Counted from the stretch's first letter, positions 23,620 through 36,425 are shown. The stretch: 64,000 bases of DNA from Rhabditoides inermis (GCA_963966185.1 CAWZYM010000318.1:518001-582000), one strand, 5' to 3'. Numbers and translations are program-made. Notes: a model not told the origin generated them from the letters alone.

Positions 23620-24985
23620 TAAGGGACTGAAGTCGATGCCTGAGAATTACAGACCAGTTCCGCTCACTTGGCCGATTTTCAGAGTTTTTGAATGGAATGA
23701 TAGCTGATTGCATTCATTCAAATATGAGACATATATTTACGCCAGCTCAATACGGCTTTTCAAACAGAGATCATTCGTAGGACAGCTACTATCAACAATA
23801 AACGATTGGCAAAAGCTTCTCAAACATTATGAGGTTGACTGTGTTTATTTTGACTTTCAGAAAGCTTTTGACAAAGTTAGTCACTCAAAATTACTATACA
23901 AACTTGAAACTTTCGGAATATCATTGCAAACTGAGCTTTACAAAAAGGATAGCACAGTTTCTACATAGTAGATCGCACAGCACATATGCGTACTAACGAG
24001 GTTCTATCCTCCTCTTTCTCGGTTATCAGCGGTGTACCTCAAGGCCCACTGCTTTTTCTTATATTAATAAATGCTTTTTCTTATATTCATAAATGCAATG
24101 CATGAAGTCTGGTATTTTTTGTAATATATTTGCGGATGACCTCAAGGCATATTCTAATTCTAATGACTTTGATTCTTTACAGAGCACAATAAATAATGTT
24201 CTTCTCTGGTATGAAGACTGACAGCTCCCTTGCCAAAAACAAAACTCAAGTACTACAGATTAAAAGTAGATCAATTTTGAGAAATTACACGATGGGATTA
24301 CAACTCAAAACAAGTTACAGACTTACATAGATATAATAGTCGATTCAAAGCTGAAGTTTCACAGTCATAAGTCATATAGAGAATAATACCACGTGTGGAA
24401 AAGTTTCAATCCACGTGTGGAAAAGTTCAACATATTCTAAGAGCATTCACTAGCACCGATATGTCCCTATACACTAAACTATTTTCATACGTACATACGT
24501 CCATTCATTGAGTATGGCACGGACATATTCAACCCCAGTAGTAAGAGTCCGCTAGACAAACGCCTCGAGTCTCCATTGCGCACATTTAGTAAAGAAACAT
24601 TCAAACTTTAAAATCCTTTAACAAAAACTGCAAGATACTCGATTAGGCTAGGAATGATGTCAATACAGTCTCTTTATGAGAGGCGTCTTCATAAAGGTAT
24701 TGACAGTTTTTATAAGATTATAAGATTATAACTGATGACATGTATGTGAATCCAACCTAATTCAAACCACGTTTATGTAACACTCGATCACACAACATGC
24801 AAGTTCTCATTCCATCTCACTTCAAAAATCAAGACTAGTTCACACCAAGAGTTTCGAAATTGTGGAATTCACTGTCATCACAACTTGCAGAAACAACCAA
24901 TGTCCAGGAATTGCTGATAACAAGTCTTAATTTCACAGAGTTTGGTGTTGGTATCCCACCCTCGTTTCTCTATTAACTTAGTTTT
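23620..24985 (+). pseudogene. Degenerate LINE reverse transcriptase (after Helitron-like insertion)
   Basis: The LINE interrupted at 22620 continues here. Recognisable pieces in shifting frames are PENYRP (about 23640), the block YFDFQKAFDKVSHSKLL (within 23708-23968), SGVPQGPL (about 24030), FADDLKAY (about 24130, the YADD equivalent) and a C-terminal WNSLSSQL (about 24865). Multiple frameshifts and stops make it non-functional. It is a different, older LINE copy than 43788-46226, although both show CR1/Jockey-like organisation. Confidence 0.8.
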
Positions 24986-24989
24986 TTTT

Positions 24990-25373
24990 TGTTGGTATTA
25001 CAACTCTTGCCCAAACTAAACTCGAATAGGAATAGCAACCCACTGACCGGTAGACCTTGATGCCGACAGCGTTGGGGTGCGGTCGGAGAAGGAGACGGAC
25101 GAGAGGGCCATGGGTTCGCGGACTGCAACCGGAACAGTGGACAAGGGAAAAAAGGTGGATGAAGGATATGCTTATGTGATTAGATAGAAACACAATTTCT
25201 CCCTCTCTCTCCTTAAAGAGACAGAAAACAACACATAAGCCACGCCCACACAGCCCCCCCCATATATGTGAAGCTCTTAAAGAACACATATTCTCGAAAG
25301 GCAAACAAGAAATAGAGCGAAAAGTAGAAGGTAGGACAACTCGCGATCCGATGGAGACATTATGGAAGTAGCT
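24990..25373. other. Intergenic stretch with one weak exon-like segment
   Basis: On the minus strand, 25110-25043 lies between ttgcag and gtcagtgg and could encode a short segment including LVRLLLRPHPNAVGIKVYR. It lies beyond the stop codon of the protease-like gene (25374), so it would belong to another transcript or an alternative end. Nothing else was recognised. Confidence 0.3.
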
Positions 25374-25518
25374 CTAGTCGCTGCGGCCGTCCAGAGCGCG
25401 CTCCACCACCTCCTGCAGCGAGTCCAGATCCCACTCGATCCTGACAGCAATGACGTCATACAGAGAGGGGGGAGGGAGAGGAGAAGAAGGGAAGGGGAGG
25501 AATAAGAGAGGGAGAGAG

Positions 25519-25553
<35 letters not shown>

Positions 25554-25639
25554 GGAGAAAGATAGGGAGAAAGATAGGGAGAAAGATAGGGAGAGAGAGA
25601 GAGAGGGAGGGAGATAGGGAGAAAGATAGGGAGAAAGAT

Positions 25640-25675
<36 letters not shown>

Positions 25676-25947
25676 GCCAACTCACTCGGCCGGGTCCTCG
25701 TTGCGGAGCAGCGCGAGACACGCGCCAATCGCCCTCCGCCCACACGTCTTCTCGTCGGGCGCATGAAGTTAAAAAGGAGATAGGCAAAGAGGCGCAAAAA
25801 AAGAGCGCTACTCACCTGCTGCTCCACATCCAACACGTCCACTGGGATGACGCCGTCCGAGTAAAGGTGGCCGTACGCGCACCTCATCTGCCGAAGCAGA
25901 TCGTCGGAGATCTCAAACGTTGACATACACTCACACACACACACACA

Positions 25948-25988
<41 letters not shown>

Positions 25989-26090
25989 AAGCATCACTCA
26001 CCCATTCGGTCACGTGTTTCGTTCTCGCCAAGCTGCTGTCGCACAGCACGATACTGTCAGTGTAGCGGCAGAAACTGAAACTAGCATGTT

Positions 26091-26165
<75 letters not shown>

Positions 26166-26668
26166 CAAAAGAGAGGGAGAGAGAGGCGGCCCACCCGAGC
26201 GCCACATAGTGAGCGGTGTTGCAGTGCGCCACTTGGTATGTGTTGACTTCTCCGCTCGCCTGAGCCTGCCGCAACTGAAAGGTATCTGATCATCTGTTCA
26301 TAGTCTGCGTGTAGCGCGAGTTGCTCTATCTTGCTTGCAGAGAGGGACGATGAGATAGTAACGCTCACTTGCTTATATTACGACAATAGAACTACCATAT
26401 AAGTTGTGAGCGAGACTGCTTCAATGCGTAACAAAATCAAAATAACGCGCACAGAGCACAGACTCCAGAGAAAAAGAAAACAGTAAAAAGTTAAGTGATA
26501 GTGAACAAGCCATACAAAATGTCGAGAACAGCTAGTCCCAGTGAAATGCGATCGCACCTTGAACTTCTCGACTGAGTCGATGTCGATGGGATCGGGGCAT
26601 AGCAGCCACAGACGCTCCATCACTGCCGAGACAACCTCGCCCTTCATCAGCCTTTCCGGATCGTAGAT
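25374..26668 (-). CDS. Ulp1-like (C48-type) cysteine protease gene, 3' six exons
   Basis: Minus-strand exons are 26668-26558, 26274-26195, 26074-26002, 25929-25816, 25750-25686 and 25440-25374. Phases are mutually consistent and the stop TAG is at 25376-25374. The acceptor for 25929 (after a GT/GA run) is weak. The deduced protein has the order expected for Ulp1/SENP-like peptidases: an His in CNTAHYVALG, then an Asp in IVLCDSS, then VEQQKTCGRRAIGACLALL followed by NEDP. The last resembles the Q....DCG.FAI segment with the catalytic Cys. Such domains remove SUMO or NEDD8-like modifiers. Standalone copies are common in invertebrate genomes, often associated with transposons. The residue before CG is Thr, not Asp. 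The 5' end is not found. Introns are GA-rich. Family assignment is inferred from motif order. Confidence 0.6.
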
Positions 26669-26829
26669 CTAAACATGCTATCATCATGATATTCGGGAAG
26701 ATACATACTTACGGGCACGTCTGGATATTTGGATTACTGTGGAAAAAATCACAAATTTGATCGCATTTCAAACCTTGAGGAGACCAAGCACCCAGCGCGC
26801 GCGGCAAACCGATCAAAGGAGTCCGCGCA

Positions 26830-27180
26830 CAAACCATAGCAGAGAAATACCGCTCCCATGTCACGTTTACATCGTCTTCCTTTTTATAGAAGAGAACAAC
26901 TGCACCCAGGCTACGCCCACATAGTCTTCGCCCATAGCAAAGAAATACCAAACATCTGCCACATTCACACCGTCTCCGCTCCGCTTTTGTAGGAAAAGCT
27001 ATGGCTTCTAGGCCACGCCCACATACTCTCCGGCCATAGCAAAGAAATATCAAACATCTGCCACATTTACACCGTCTAAAAAAACTATGGCTTCTAGGTC
27101 ACGCCCACATAGTCTCCGCCCATAGCAAAGAAGTACCAAACATCTGCCACCTTCAAACCGTCTCCGCCTTTGTAGGAGGC
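26830..27180. repeat. Short tandem repeat, about four diverged 77-102-bp units
   Basis: Units share a core of catagcaaagaaatacc followed by catctgccac, a caccgtctccgc-like segment, and ggccacgcccacatagtct. Approximate unit starts are 26830, 26908, 27010 and 27097. Units differ by indels, so the array is old. It carries no coding potential. Confidence 0.75.
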
Positions 27181-27331
27181 GGTAGGAGACGTTATCACCA
27201 CGTTCTAGTTTTGCCACATTGTTGGAAAACAATATGGGAGGTCATGCAACTGTTACTCCATCAGAAAGACAAGTTGTGTGAAAAAAGAAACGTATTTCGC
27301 TTTCAATCATCTACTCTACGCGTTTTGGATG

Positions 27332-27863
27332 TTAAAGGAACAGAAGCGTTTAGCGGAACCGTGAGGTTTTGAAATTTTTGAATTTCGCGCGGTTTAGAAG
27401 AACGGATTTTCCGCGACCTCGAGATTACTGGCGGCCGCTCTAACCAGCTGCGCCATAGAGGCAGTTTCGAGGAGTGGCAACATTCAATAAACGAGTGATT
27501 GCGTTGACCAGAACAGCTACAAAGCTATAAACACATTCTAAAACGTTCGCGTATTGTCAATCAGATGTTTGGAAATTGATAAACACAATAAGCAAAGCTT
27601 ATTACAGAACTAACAACCAAAAAGTAAAAACGAATAAAAAACAGCTGTTGTCTCTTGGCGGTTCACGCACCGCGTCACACACGCGACTCGTTTTCCCGCG
27701 CAACTCAAAAATTAAAAACCGCAACCACGATCGTATTATCATTATAACGTCTTTGGTTTTTTTTCTGCAATTAGCATATTATAATCACCCATATATGCGA
27801 TAAATTGAATTGAAATTGAAGTATCAAGTCTGGGTCGAAAAGATAGCGCCACTGTTCCTTTAA
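27332..27863. mobile_element. TTAA-flanked TIR element, copy A, with tRNA-like module
   Basis: TTAA occurs at 27332-27335 and 27860-27863. The termini are AGGAACAG inside the left TTAA and CTGTTCCT inside the right one, with extended similarity (GCG...CGCCA). A homologous end pair bounds 46358-46719. TTAA target duplications are typical of piggyBac or Kolobok transposons. On the minus strand about 27470-27420, tggcgcagctggttagag matches a tRNA D-arm / pol III A-box; the B-box is degraded. A short frame within it is not gene-like. No transposase, so non-autonomous. Confidence 0.7.
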
Positions 27864-29673
27864 TTCCGAACCAACGTCAGTCTGTGAAAACATTAAATTT
27901 GTTAAAACAAACAAAAAAATCGCGCTAAAGCAATTCCCTCACACCTCTCACCGGAAAGACAGATAATCAATAACACGCCATAGAGTAGTCACAAAGAAAA
28001 AACGCGAATTCGGATCAAGTGGTTTCGACTCTTAGCATCACTTGAGCCTTCCATCAACCCGGAGTCTCATCAGATATGAAGTTGATGGAAAGTGTTCGTA
28101 AATAGTTTTCGGGGTTAAGGTATATTAATTTACAATAAAATGCTTCGATATTGGTGAATAAATGAACAGGAATAGGGTGACGAAAACAACTTGTGAAGGC
28201 AGAGAGGGAGCGGCAGACTGCGATCAATGCACGCGCTAGAAAGGAAGAGGCAAGTGCGCGAGGGGTTGATAAGACGAGTGCGCAGGTCATTCAAGAACGG
28301 GTGAGAAAATCGAAAGAGAGAGAGAGAGTGTGTGCAAAGGGTAGATCAGTATGGTAGATCGAAACCCGAGTTATTGATATAGTGAGGCAAGGTAGATTGT
28401 AGGTTGACTGATGGTTGTCGAATGTGTGCTTGTTTCCTAGTGCACACCTTGCAGTCGTTCAAACTGGTGATGTTGCGAGGCGATGAACTGTCTCTACCAA
28501 TCGATAATGTGCGCAGTTTGTTCAAAAATGAAATGCGGAGTGGATTTGCGGTGGAATTTGATGCTGGGGTTGTAGAGCCGAGTTCGGGGCGCGTCTCGTT
28601 CCCTCTGTCGACAACTCGCCGCGTCGTCGCCGCGTTCCCCATTGCTACGCGTTTCGTCACCTTTTTGACTTGATGCAAGTCAGTTAAAACAAATCTTTTT
28701 GTTGATGCTCAACTCGCAATCAGAAAGTGCGCCGCCCGTCTCTCTCTCTAGCCAGGCGCGTTGCGTGTCCACTATCCACTCGCGGCGGCTACTGTGTGCA
28801 TAGCCAAGAGCTAGCTTGCTGATTCGGACTATATATTTCAATTGAGCTAAGCTCAACATTTCTCGTCCGCAACATCATTCTGTCCATTACTTTAGTTAAA
28901 AAGCGAGAAACTCATATGCGAGCCTATAAAAACTGACGAATACCGTACTGCTAAATACGACAGCGAATGACATGATTGATGACAACCTATGATGCAGCTG
29001 GCCCCACTCGTCGTTCTCGTCGCCCCCCCCCCCCCCCCCCCCCCGACCAGGTCGCGCCAACAACAACTCCCACTCTGATGAGGTGAGAATAATTCGTGAC
29101 ACATTACCTTGGATTACGGTAAGAGAATAATTTCAGCTGCTTATAATTACTGTAGAATAGTTTGCGCTACTCAACGCGCTTAGGATTACGGTAGGAGAAA
29201 AATGTAAGCTACTCCACTCGTTACGAGAGTATAGTAGTGCCAGGATAACTGTATTGAGATGTATCAGCGCGCTTCCGCTTTCGCCGATGGACGGTGTGTC
29301 GGACAAGGACGCTGCGTCGACCGCCGCCGTCGCCCACCCCGCCGAGTCGTGGTGGCTGCACGATCCGCGTATCACAATCACATCTAATCAAATCGAATGT
29401 TCATCCAGAATCACATGTACATATTGAATGCAATGCATTAGGGGTGATGTGGTAGCGCCGGGTATGTTACTGTACAGAGTCTAGTTTGGTGGCTATAAGT
29501 GTTTATTTCATTTCCGCATCCTCCTGGCGATGAGCAATAGCCGTGTTGCGGGAACATCTTTGTCTGGGCTCACACTTTGCACCACTTTTTGCGGATTGCG
29601 AATCTAGGCGTCGCTCGTGGCACGCTCGTTCTGCCACCCTCGCCACCCAGCACGCCATAGACAATTACAAGCT
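27864..29673. other. Mostly featureless stretch with poly-C run
   Basis: A pure C run of about 23 nt occurs at 29022-29044. A 110-codon minus-strand frame (28678-28349) begins MHQVKKVTKRVAMGNAAT and could be a first exon ending near 28500 (ggtagaga), but nothing supports it further. The region could hold the promoter of the plus-strand gene starting at 29674. No transposon ends were recognised. Confidence 0.35.
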
Positions 29674-29930
29674 ATGTACAACAACGAGTTCGCGCCCATC
29701 CACAGATATGAGCTTGCCTGCTTTTACGGGAGTGCGAAAAAAGACAGCGCGCTTTTTTTCGGAACTAACACCTCGCCGCCCAAGTCGCTAATGTCTGTCT
29801 TCAACAACAACTACCTGAACGACTCGCAGGGACCGAAGCAGAACAAGAAGGGGAGTCACAGGCGGTATGGAGAGAGAAGTGGAACTATAGGTTCGGTTCT
29901 GTAGAACTATTATCACGTTGCGTGGTGGAC

Positions 29931-30013
<83 letters not shown>

Positions 30014-32132
30014 GACAGAGACAGGCAGACAGATGTGACCCAGACGCGGCTCGGAGGGCTACCCGCTCTCCTCCCTGCCCACCATTCTCCCCGAGGAGCT
30101 GATCAGCGCGAGGACGACCGGAACGGGTACTCAAGTTCAAGTTCAAGTGTTTATCCGGAATCGTTATAGCTGAATATGACATCACAATCACAATGGTAGG
30201 ATAGGAAGCATATAGTGGGCCAAGATCTTATGGGCTAACGCCGGGGAAAGACAGTTGGGCAGACGAGGTTAGTGGCGGAAGACGATTCTTGATCGATAAT
30301 TCTCCGATACTTGATCGATATTCATTCCATAGACCATTAGAGTACCATTATTGAAGTGTAGAGCTCCGGAGATTCCCTTGCTTTGCACATGATATCTCCT
30401 CGCGCCTGAACTGCTTCCACATGAGCTACTTCCCGCCGGCTCAATGGTTGTCTTGGGAAGGATTCTTGTCGATGCGCCCGATCATTCGGCGGCGGCGGGG
30501 CAAAGTGAAGACCCGACCGCACGCCGCGGGGAAAGGAAGAAGAATAAGAATAAGAAGAATAAGAAAACGGGTACTGTATCTTATAAATTCACGTTCAAGA
30601 ACAGGAATCTTCTAAGAAAATATTGCTGTTTGCTACTGAAATTCACGGCTTGCTCGTGACGGATGACGGTTATTACAATTAACGTGTTTTAACGCATGTT
30701 CTTAAGGCGCGGTCAGTCTCTTCGAAAACATAGCCGAAGTAATTCGAAGGCGTTGCAAGGCTATCGCAAGTAATCCGAAGTCGTTTGGAGTCGTTTGAAG
30801 TCATTCGAAGGCAAATCGCAAGGCATATCGCAAAACATATCGGGAGTAGTTTGAAGGCAATTCGAAGTCGTTTGAAGAGACTGACCGCTACTTTAGCATC
30901 CTTGCCCGTTGTTCGTCCGCAGCCGCTCTTGGCTGTCTCGACCAGACCACCCGAGGGGACAGTGACAGCGTGTTCGGCAGGTAAGAGGAGGTGGCGAGGA
31001 GAGGGTGAAAAGATACTGAGTTAGGAGAGAGATAGGAGAGAGAGAGAGAGAGAGAGAGATACTTCAGATACTTTATGAGGAGTGGCGCTGCAGGAGTGGC
31101 AACGCGGAGCCGGCGAGGTGAGTGCGGATGGATAGTGTACGCCGGTGAAAAAGATTGTTCCAGTCGCTTCTCGTCGCTCGCTTGTCCCACGCCCATGGAA
31201 ACTTCGAGCCCGCCTCGATCTTCTCCTGCCGCCCCTGCTGCCAAGCGAGCGCCTCTCCGAGTCAAGCCCAGGTATAATAATACTACTGATAATTGTACGG
31301 TTATTGATTGATGGATCGACAGTTTCCAGCCGCTGACGCCGCTGCCTCGCTCATCTATCGTAGAGACGGGGGAGGCGGGTCCTCCGGCGCCCTCTCCCCG
31401 CCAGAGGATGGCGCACGCGCTTCCGAGTGTGCGAGAGATGCTGGTCGGGGCGACGGCGTACACCGACACGGAGGAGTGCGTGGATGTGTCCTGTCTATTC
31501 CCGTGAGGTGAGGCCCATCGTGGAGGTGATCGGACGGAGACACTGCCTAGAGAATGGGTGTTCATTACGGAGGTGCCCCTTTGGTGAGTGAGTGCGTGAA
31601 TGGAGGTAGTGGGTGATGTTGGACCGGTAAACGTCGCGCCAAGAACGACCCCGTTCCATAACATGGCTTTGTCAATGGCAGCGAAAAAGTGTTTGAGGAA
31701 TTGGACGAAGGAATCCTATTGACTGGTAGTAGTGGGGTGCGTGAGAGATGTGGAATCAACCCACAGTACAGGCCAAGGAATAGTAAGTTCCGCCACCACT
31801 CCGCGCGTACACCACCGCATTTGAAAGTTGCGCGCGCGCGAAACTCTCGCATGTCTATCGATTTCCAGCCGCCTCGCACTCTCTTCACTCTTGCGCTCTC
31901 TGTTTGACCACCCACAGTACATTGCAGTCTCGGCTCGCCACCGGCCTCCCCCGCCCGCCGCGAGTTCTTCGTGCAGCTGGCAGTGTTTTGGCAGAACACG
32001 CCCGAAAGTACCCCGACTGGTACGCAGACTATAGACACAAGTGCCAGTGAGACTCCCCCCACCCTCTGTCGTTCCTCTCTCATTGGACTTCCTCCAATCC
32101 TCTGCATACCTCCTATCACACAGTCCAGTTGA
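29674..32132 (+). CDS. Unrecognised multi-exon gene
   Basis: Proposed exons are 29674-29864, 30044-30126, about 30428-30570, 30923-30980, 31094-31117 (24 nt), 31164-31271, 31323-31502 and 31928-32132, stop TGA at 32130-32132. All junctions from 30570 to the end agree in phase with GT-AG sites; the link between 30126 and 30428 is unresolved. The ATG at 29674 begins MYNNEFAPIHRYELACFYG, the first Met after an in-frame stop at 29605. The middle is lysine-rich (KKNKNKKNKK), which may be nuclear-targeting. The second half is Pro/Ser-rich with a conserved-looking block SVREMLVGATAYTDTEE and another RREFFVQLAVFW near the C-terminus. No domain family is recognised. It looks like an intrinsically disordered regulatory or scaffold protein with short linear motifs. 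Confidence 0.55.
30709..30888. mobile_element. Short TIR MITE, copy 1 (within an intron)
   Basis: GCGGTCAGTCTCTTCG at 30709-30724 is matched in inverse by GAAGAGACTGACCGC at 30874-30888. The interior is built of repeated degenerate cgaag/ttcgaagtcgtttg motifs. A shorter homologue with the same ends is at 40715-40811. I see no clear target duplication. It lies in the intron upstream of the exon at 30923. Confidence 0.75.
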
Positions 32133-33561
32133 AGTAGCATTTCATCACATCCGCCCCACAACCCCATACCGTTCATCTATTTATTCAACTTAATTTTTTG
32201 ACTTCACTCATCTCTCACCCATAGAGATCTCGCGGCTTGATCTGATCTCTCCTTTTTTGTAATGGATCCCATGGCTTTATGTGTTCCGTTATTCCTACTA
32301 TTGAAAAGTTGTTGTTTGTTGTTATCGCTTGATTGTCGTTGTTATTGTTGTAAATATTGTACAGAAAAAAATTGTCCAGTCCAAGACCCTCAAGTCCTCG
32401 TTGAGCGAAGATTGTGGGAAAAAGCATACGTGACTCGAAGATGGACGCGTGCGTGAACGGTTCAGAGAATGTTCATGTCCATTTTCTCAGACTGTGTCGG
32501 TGGCTACACAAATTGGCGACGAAGCTGGGGCATCTGGATCTTCCTGGTTTCAGACGTGTCTAATTCCCGTGAGATCCCCCTCTTCTTGCACACAACGTGT
32601 TTCTCTTGGAAGAGGCGCCACTTGGGTCTTGATTGAATGGGGTTGGTGGCAGGGTAGTCGAGAGGAGAAGCACTCTACCCACCTCCGTGTTGTGTGTATT
32701 TGTTGATCGGCGCAAGCACATTGATAGGTTCTTCCTTCGGCGGAGCGAGAAAGGAGGAAAGAGAGATAGGGAGAGGAAGAGGAGGGATATTTATGCATCG
32801 CACACGCAGCGCCCCAAAAACGATCCCAAAAACGAAATTTGCGGGCGGGCGAATCGCCATTGCGAGAGCGGTCTCTCGTCGCAGAGCACTGCCTCTCTCG
32901 CTCCCGGCGGCTGCCCCTCCCTCCGTCTAGCGCTGTCTTCCCGCGAGTGAGCCGCGCTCTCGCCGTCTCCCTATTGATCTCTCCCCCACTACTCCTGCAC
33001 TCGGATGCACCGAGAGCCCCCGGGCCAACATGCAGATTCGGAAGGCTGGAAGAATGAAGAAGAAAAGGGAGATGAGTGAGCGGCTGCCTCGCCGTGTCTG
33101 CGCGCTCTCGTTTCCGCCCAGTCTCTCGCGTGTCTCTCGCGACTGGCGGCTCTCCTCTACTCTCGCCTCTCCGCATCCGGTCATTTCCGACGACCCACCC
33201 GCGAGAACTCCTTCTTTTTTCTCGTTGTTTTAGTGGCGCTCCTGTTTTCTTCGGCTCGTTATGGCCGAGTGGCTCACGCCCCTATTCGCACGATGTTTAT
33301 GACTTTATGACTCTGCTCGTTATGCTAATGAGGTGTTCAACGAGTTTGGCGAGACCACCCAAGCTGTCCGGAAAGCCTCTTCCAGACTTTCGCGTGTCAT
33401 ATTTCATATAGCGCACAGCATTCCCGAATCGCTTCTCTCATATCTCTTGCCTATCATATCTTCTCTCTCTCTCTCTCTCTCACTCTCTCTCACTCTCTCT
33501 CACTCTCTCTCTCACTCTGTCCTCGTCACACGGATACGCGAGGGTGAGTTGAAACGTTGCC

Positions 33562-33606
<45 letters not shown>

Positions 33607-34604
33607 CTGGCTGGTGTGTGTAGCATTTTTGAGAAGTCCTCAGCCTAGCGCAGTCGAGGATTTTTGCGACTGACTGACTGGGTGAGTGAGTGAGTGAGAA
33701 GTAGTCTCTGCGCGAGACGAGAGAAAGAGAGAAAGAGAGAGAGAGAGGGAGAGAGAGAGGTGTAACATTAAGTTGCCCCGGACTTTCTCATCTCTCTGGA
33801 GGTGGCAATGTTGATTTCCGCTACCCGCATCGATGATTGATTCGACGTGTCGCTTTCTTTTGTGGCTCGCCGACTCGCGGAGGGCGGGATTACCCCCACC
33901 CTAGTAGGAGCTGCTCTTATCGCCAGAATCTCGACAAGGTGGGATTAGCCGTCTTGCTCTCCCGCCCCGCCTGCCAGCCTTCCTTCCCTCCACCCCTCCT
34001 CCAACCATGCATCATCCGGGGTTACTGGTGTAACAGCCACCGTCTGCGCCCTCGCTGGTTCCAACACTATTTCCTCTTTGTCTGACCGATGATTTGATAT
34101 TTTTTGAGAGAGAACGCTCTGTTCACACCTACCACTGCGGCTAATTGGCCGGGATAGTAGTAGTTATTGAATTATTGATATGATTATATCATTCAAATAA
34201 CTGATTTTTCTCCTATTTTGTTTCCGGTGTTGTCATTAACAAGTCGAAGCGATTGACGTATTGATTGTTAAGCTGATATAAGCTGATACGTGTCGATTTT
34301 GAGTGCGCGCGGTCCCCCGGAGGAAGCCCTAGGGGCTCGCTGCCGACAGAGATGCGCGCGAGATTTGATTTGTCCGCAGGCGCGCGTATGGCGTGTGTGT
34401 GTATGTGTGTGAAAGTAGTAACGAGAGAGGACTCGAAATCGCATTTCAACCGCTCGTTTCACTCCAAGGGCGAGAGGGAAGAGAGAGAAGCTTTTGCCAC
34501 TTCATTGTCTATAGAGCGCTGCCCCCATTCTCTTCTTTTATCCGAGAGTGAATGAGGAGGACTATTGAGCTTCCGCATTCACACACCCGTCCAGTTAAAT
34601 CGCA

Positions 34605-34650
<46 letters not shown>

Positions 34651-35067
34651 ACTCTCTCTCCCCACCCTCGCCGGCTGTAATTGCGGTCAAAAATGAGCGT
34701 GACGTGACTTGTGGCACTTGCTGACTTTACTCCAAGGTTCGTTGCGTTTTATCAAACTTATTTACCGAGACACTGTTCCCTTCTCTTCTTCTCTCATCTC
34801 GAATGTGTCTTCTGGTTCTGCTCCTCCTTCTCCTCCTCCTCCTCCTTCTCCTCCTCCTCCTCCTTCTCCTCCTCCTCCTCCTCCTTCTCCTCCTCCTCCT
34901 CCTCCTCCTCCTCCTCCTCCTTACTGCTCCTTCTCCCGCTGTGGTTTGCGCGTTCATTGGCAGTCGTTTTTTTTCGCCGCATGAGATATTGGAAGATGGG
35001 GCGAGAGAGGTGTGATAAATCATCGAGTCTGCCAGTCGAGAGGCTCCCGGCCTGGGTAATGAGAGTG

Positions 35068-35117
<50 letters not shown>

Positions 35118-35196
35118 GAAGCGAGAGGTGTTGTAGTTGGTTGCGTTCGCTTGCATCGATCCTGGAGGAAAAAGAGAGCGAGAGAGAGAGAGAGAG

Positions 35197-35239
<43 letters not shown>

Positions 35240-35885
35240 CCACTGTGATTTGCAGTAGATTTCCCTAGAATATTGGCTTCGCTTGTCCCTCGCTTCTTTT
35301 TTGCCACACCACCTTCCTTGTATGTCCTCGCTCTCGCGTGTCATTCTTGGATTTCGTTTCGTTGATGTCACAAGTGCAACTACGTTTCGGATACGTTTCC
35401 CTGTCACTTGGATACGTTTCAGCCATGTGTGAGTGCTAGTAGTGTGGATTGACGCGCCGCGCACCGTCCAGCCAACAAGACACTCTACACCAGGTGAGAC
35501 CAGGTGTATTATTATTTATTCGTCTACACTTTGTGTCTTCTGCACTTTGGTTCGAATACGGTCTTTTGAGAACCAGTGGAATAATAGTAACTGGAAACGT
35601 CGAAAACACTCTAAACTTTCAAACTGACATGCATTTTGTGTTTTCTCTGTCTGACTGAAGTCTCACTGAAGTATACCGCGCCCTTCTCGGTACATTCGCT
35701 GTTCAGTTGATCTTCATGGTAAATCATGTTAGAGAAACGTGTTCCATATACTATGCTCTCACTTAGCTCAGGATTTTTCAGTGAAAGCATTATCGTGGAC
35801 ACTATACGTGGACGTGATACAGTTTACTCAATGAATCGCATATTTTCCTCGGCTTTCATATCTCCAATTCGCTGACGCTCTCACA
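32133..35885. other. Microsatellite-rich region without a supported gene
   Basis: Contains (CT)n at 33462-33520, (GA)n at 33566-33603, (CT)n near 34605-34655, (TCC)n at about 34824-34922, and (GA)n at 35068-35112 and 35175-35238. GC-rich CpG-containing sequence at 32840-33230 might be a promoter. An ATG at 33030 (MQIRKAGRMKKKREM) followed by gtgagcgg could be a first exon, but no partner exon was found. Another possible exon is about 33320-33415 (NEVFNEFGETTQAVRK). The long Ser/Leu and Arg/Glu frames are translations of the microsatellites. Confidence 0.4.
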
Positions 35886-36425
35886 TGATCACGTGGCGTA
35901 GTGGAAACGCTGTTGCTTACGAGGGAGGTGTTATAGGTCCTCCACTCGGATTTACAATCTGAAAGCACCATTCGAAAGCTCTTGATCTCCTTAACAACAT
36001 ATCAAAAATTTAGCTGCCCTCGTTTCCATTAAAGTACCGTAATCTTCGTTGGAAGTTGAGACCAGATTACTGTGTTTTGTGATACGTATGTTGCACTAAT
36101 ATTGTTGGAATGGGTCCCTAATAGTTATAGAAGACTATAGCTTTCATAAAAACTTTGAAATATGAGATTTCATCGATTTACAGCCGAGTCATGGTCAAAA
36201 ACGTCGATGACTGCCTCCAGCGAGTGTCTGGACTTTGAAATTTTTGACTGTTACTTTCTATGTAAAGTATGCCTAAACCGAAACGAGGGCAGCTGATTTT
36301 TTAATATGTTAAACAGAAGGTTAAGGGATTTCAATTTCTACCTTATGAAGTAAATCCGAGTGGAGGACCTATAACACCTCCCTCGTTAGCAAGTAGCGGT
36401 CTGCGGGTTCGACCTTGGGTACAAC
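35886..36425. mobile_element. Foldback element with tRNA-like ends
   Basis: The segment at 35919-35954 (gagggaggtgttatagg and onward to gatttac) is inverted at 36353-36392. Inside it, ttagctgccctcgtttc at about 36010-36027 is inverted at 36279-36297 (gaaacgagggcagct). The outer edges read gtggcgtagtggaaacgctg on the left and cggtctgcgggttcgacc on the right, resembling a tRNA A-box and B-box. It encodes nothing. It lies upstream of the rapsyn-like gene start at 36612. Confidence 0.65.

Noticed and set aside
32550..33176. 208-codon minus-strand frame, Arg/Glu-rich
   Set aside because: GC-rich sequence with few stops on both strands; no splice partners and no recognisable motif. A CpG-rich promoter explains it equally well.
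34727..35464. 245-codon minus-strand frame with an Arg run
   Set aside because: Covers (TCC)n and two (GA)n tracts; low-complexity only.
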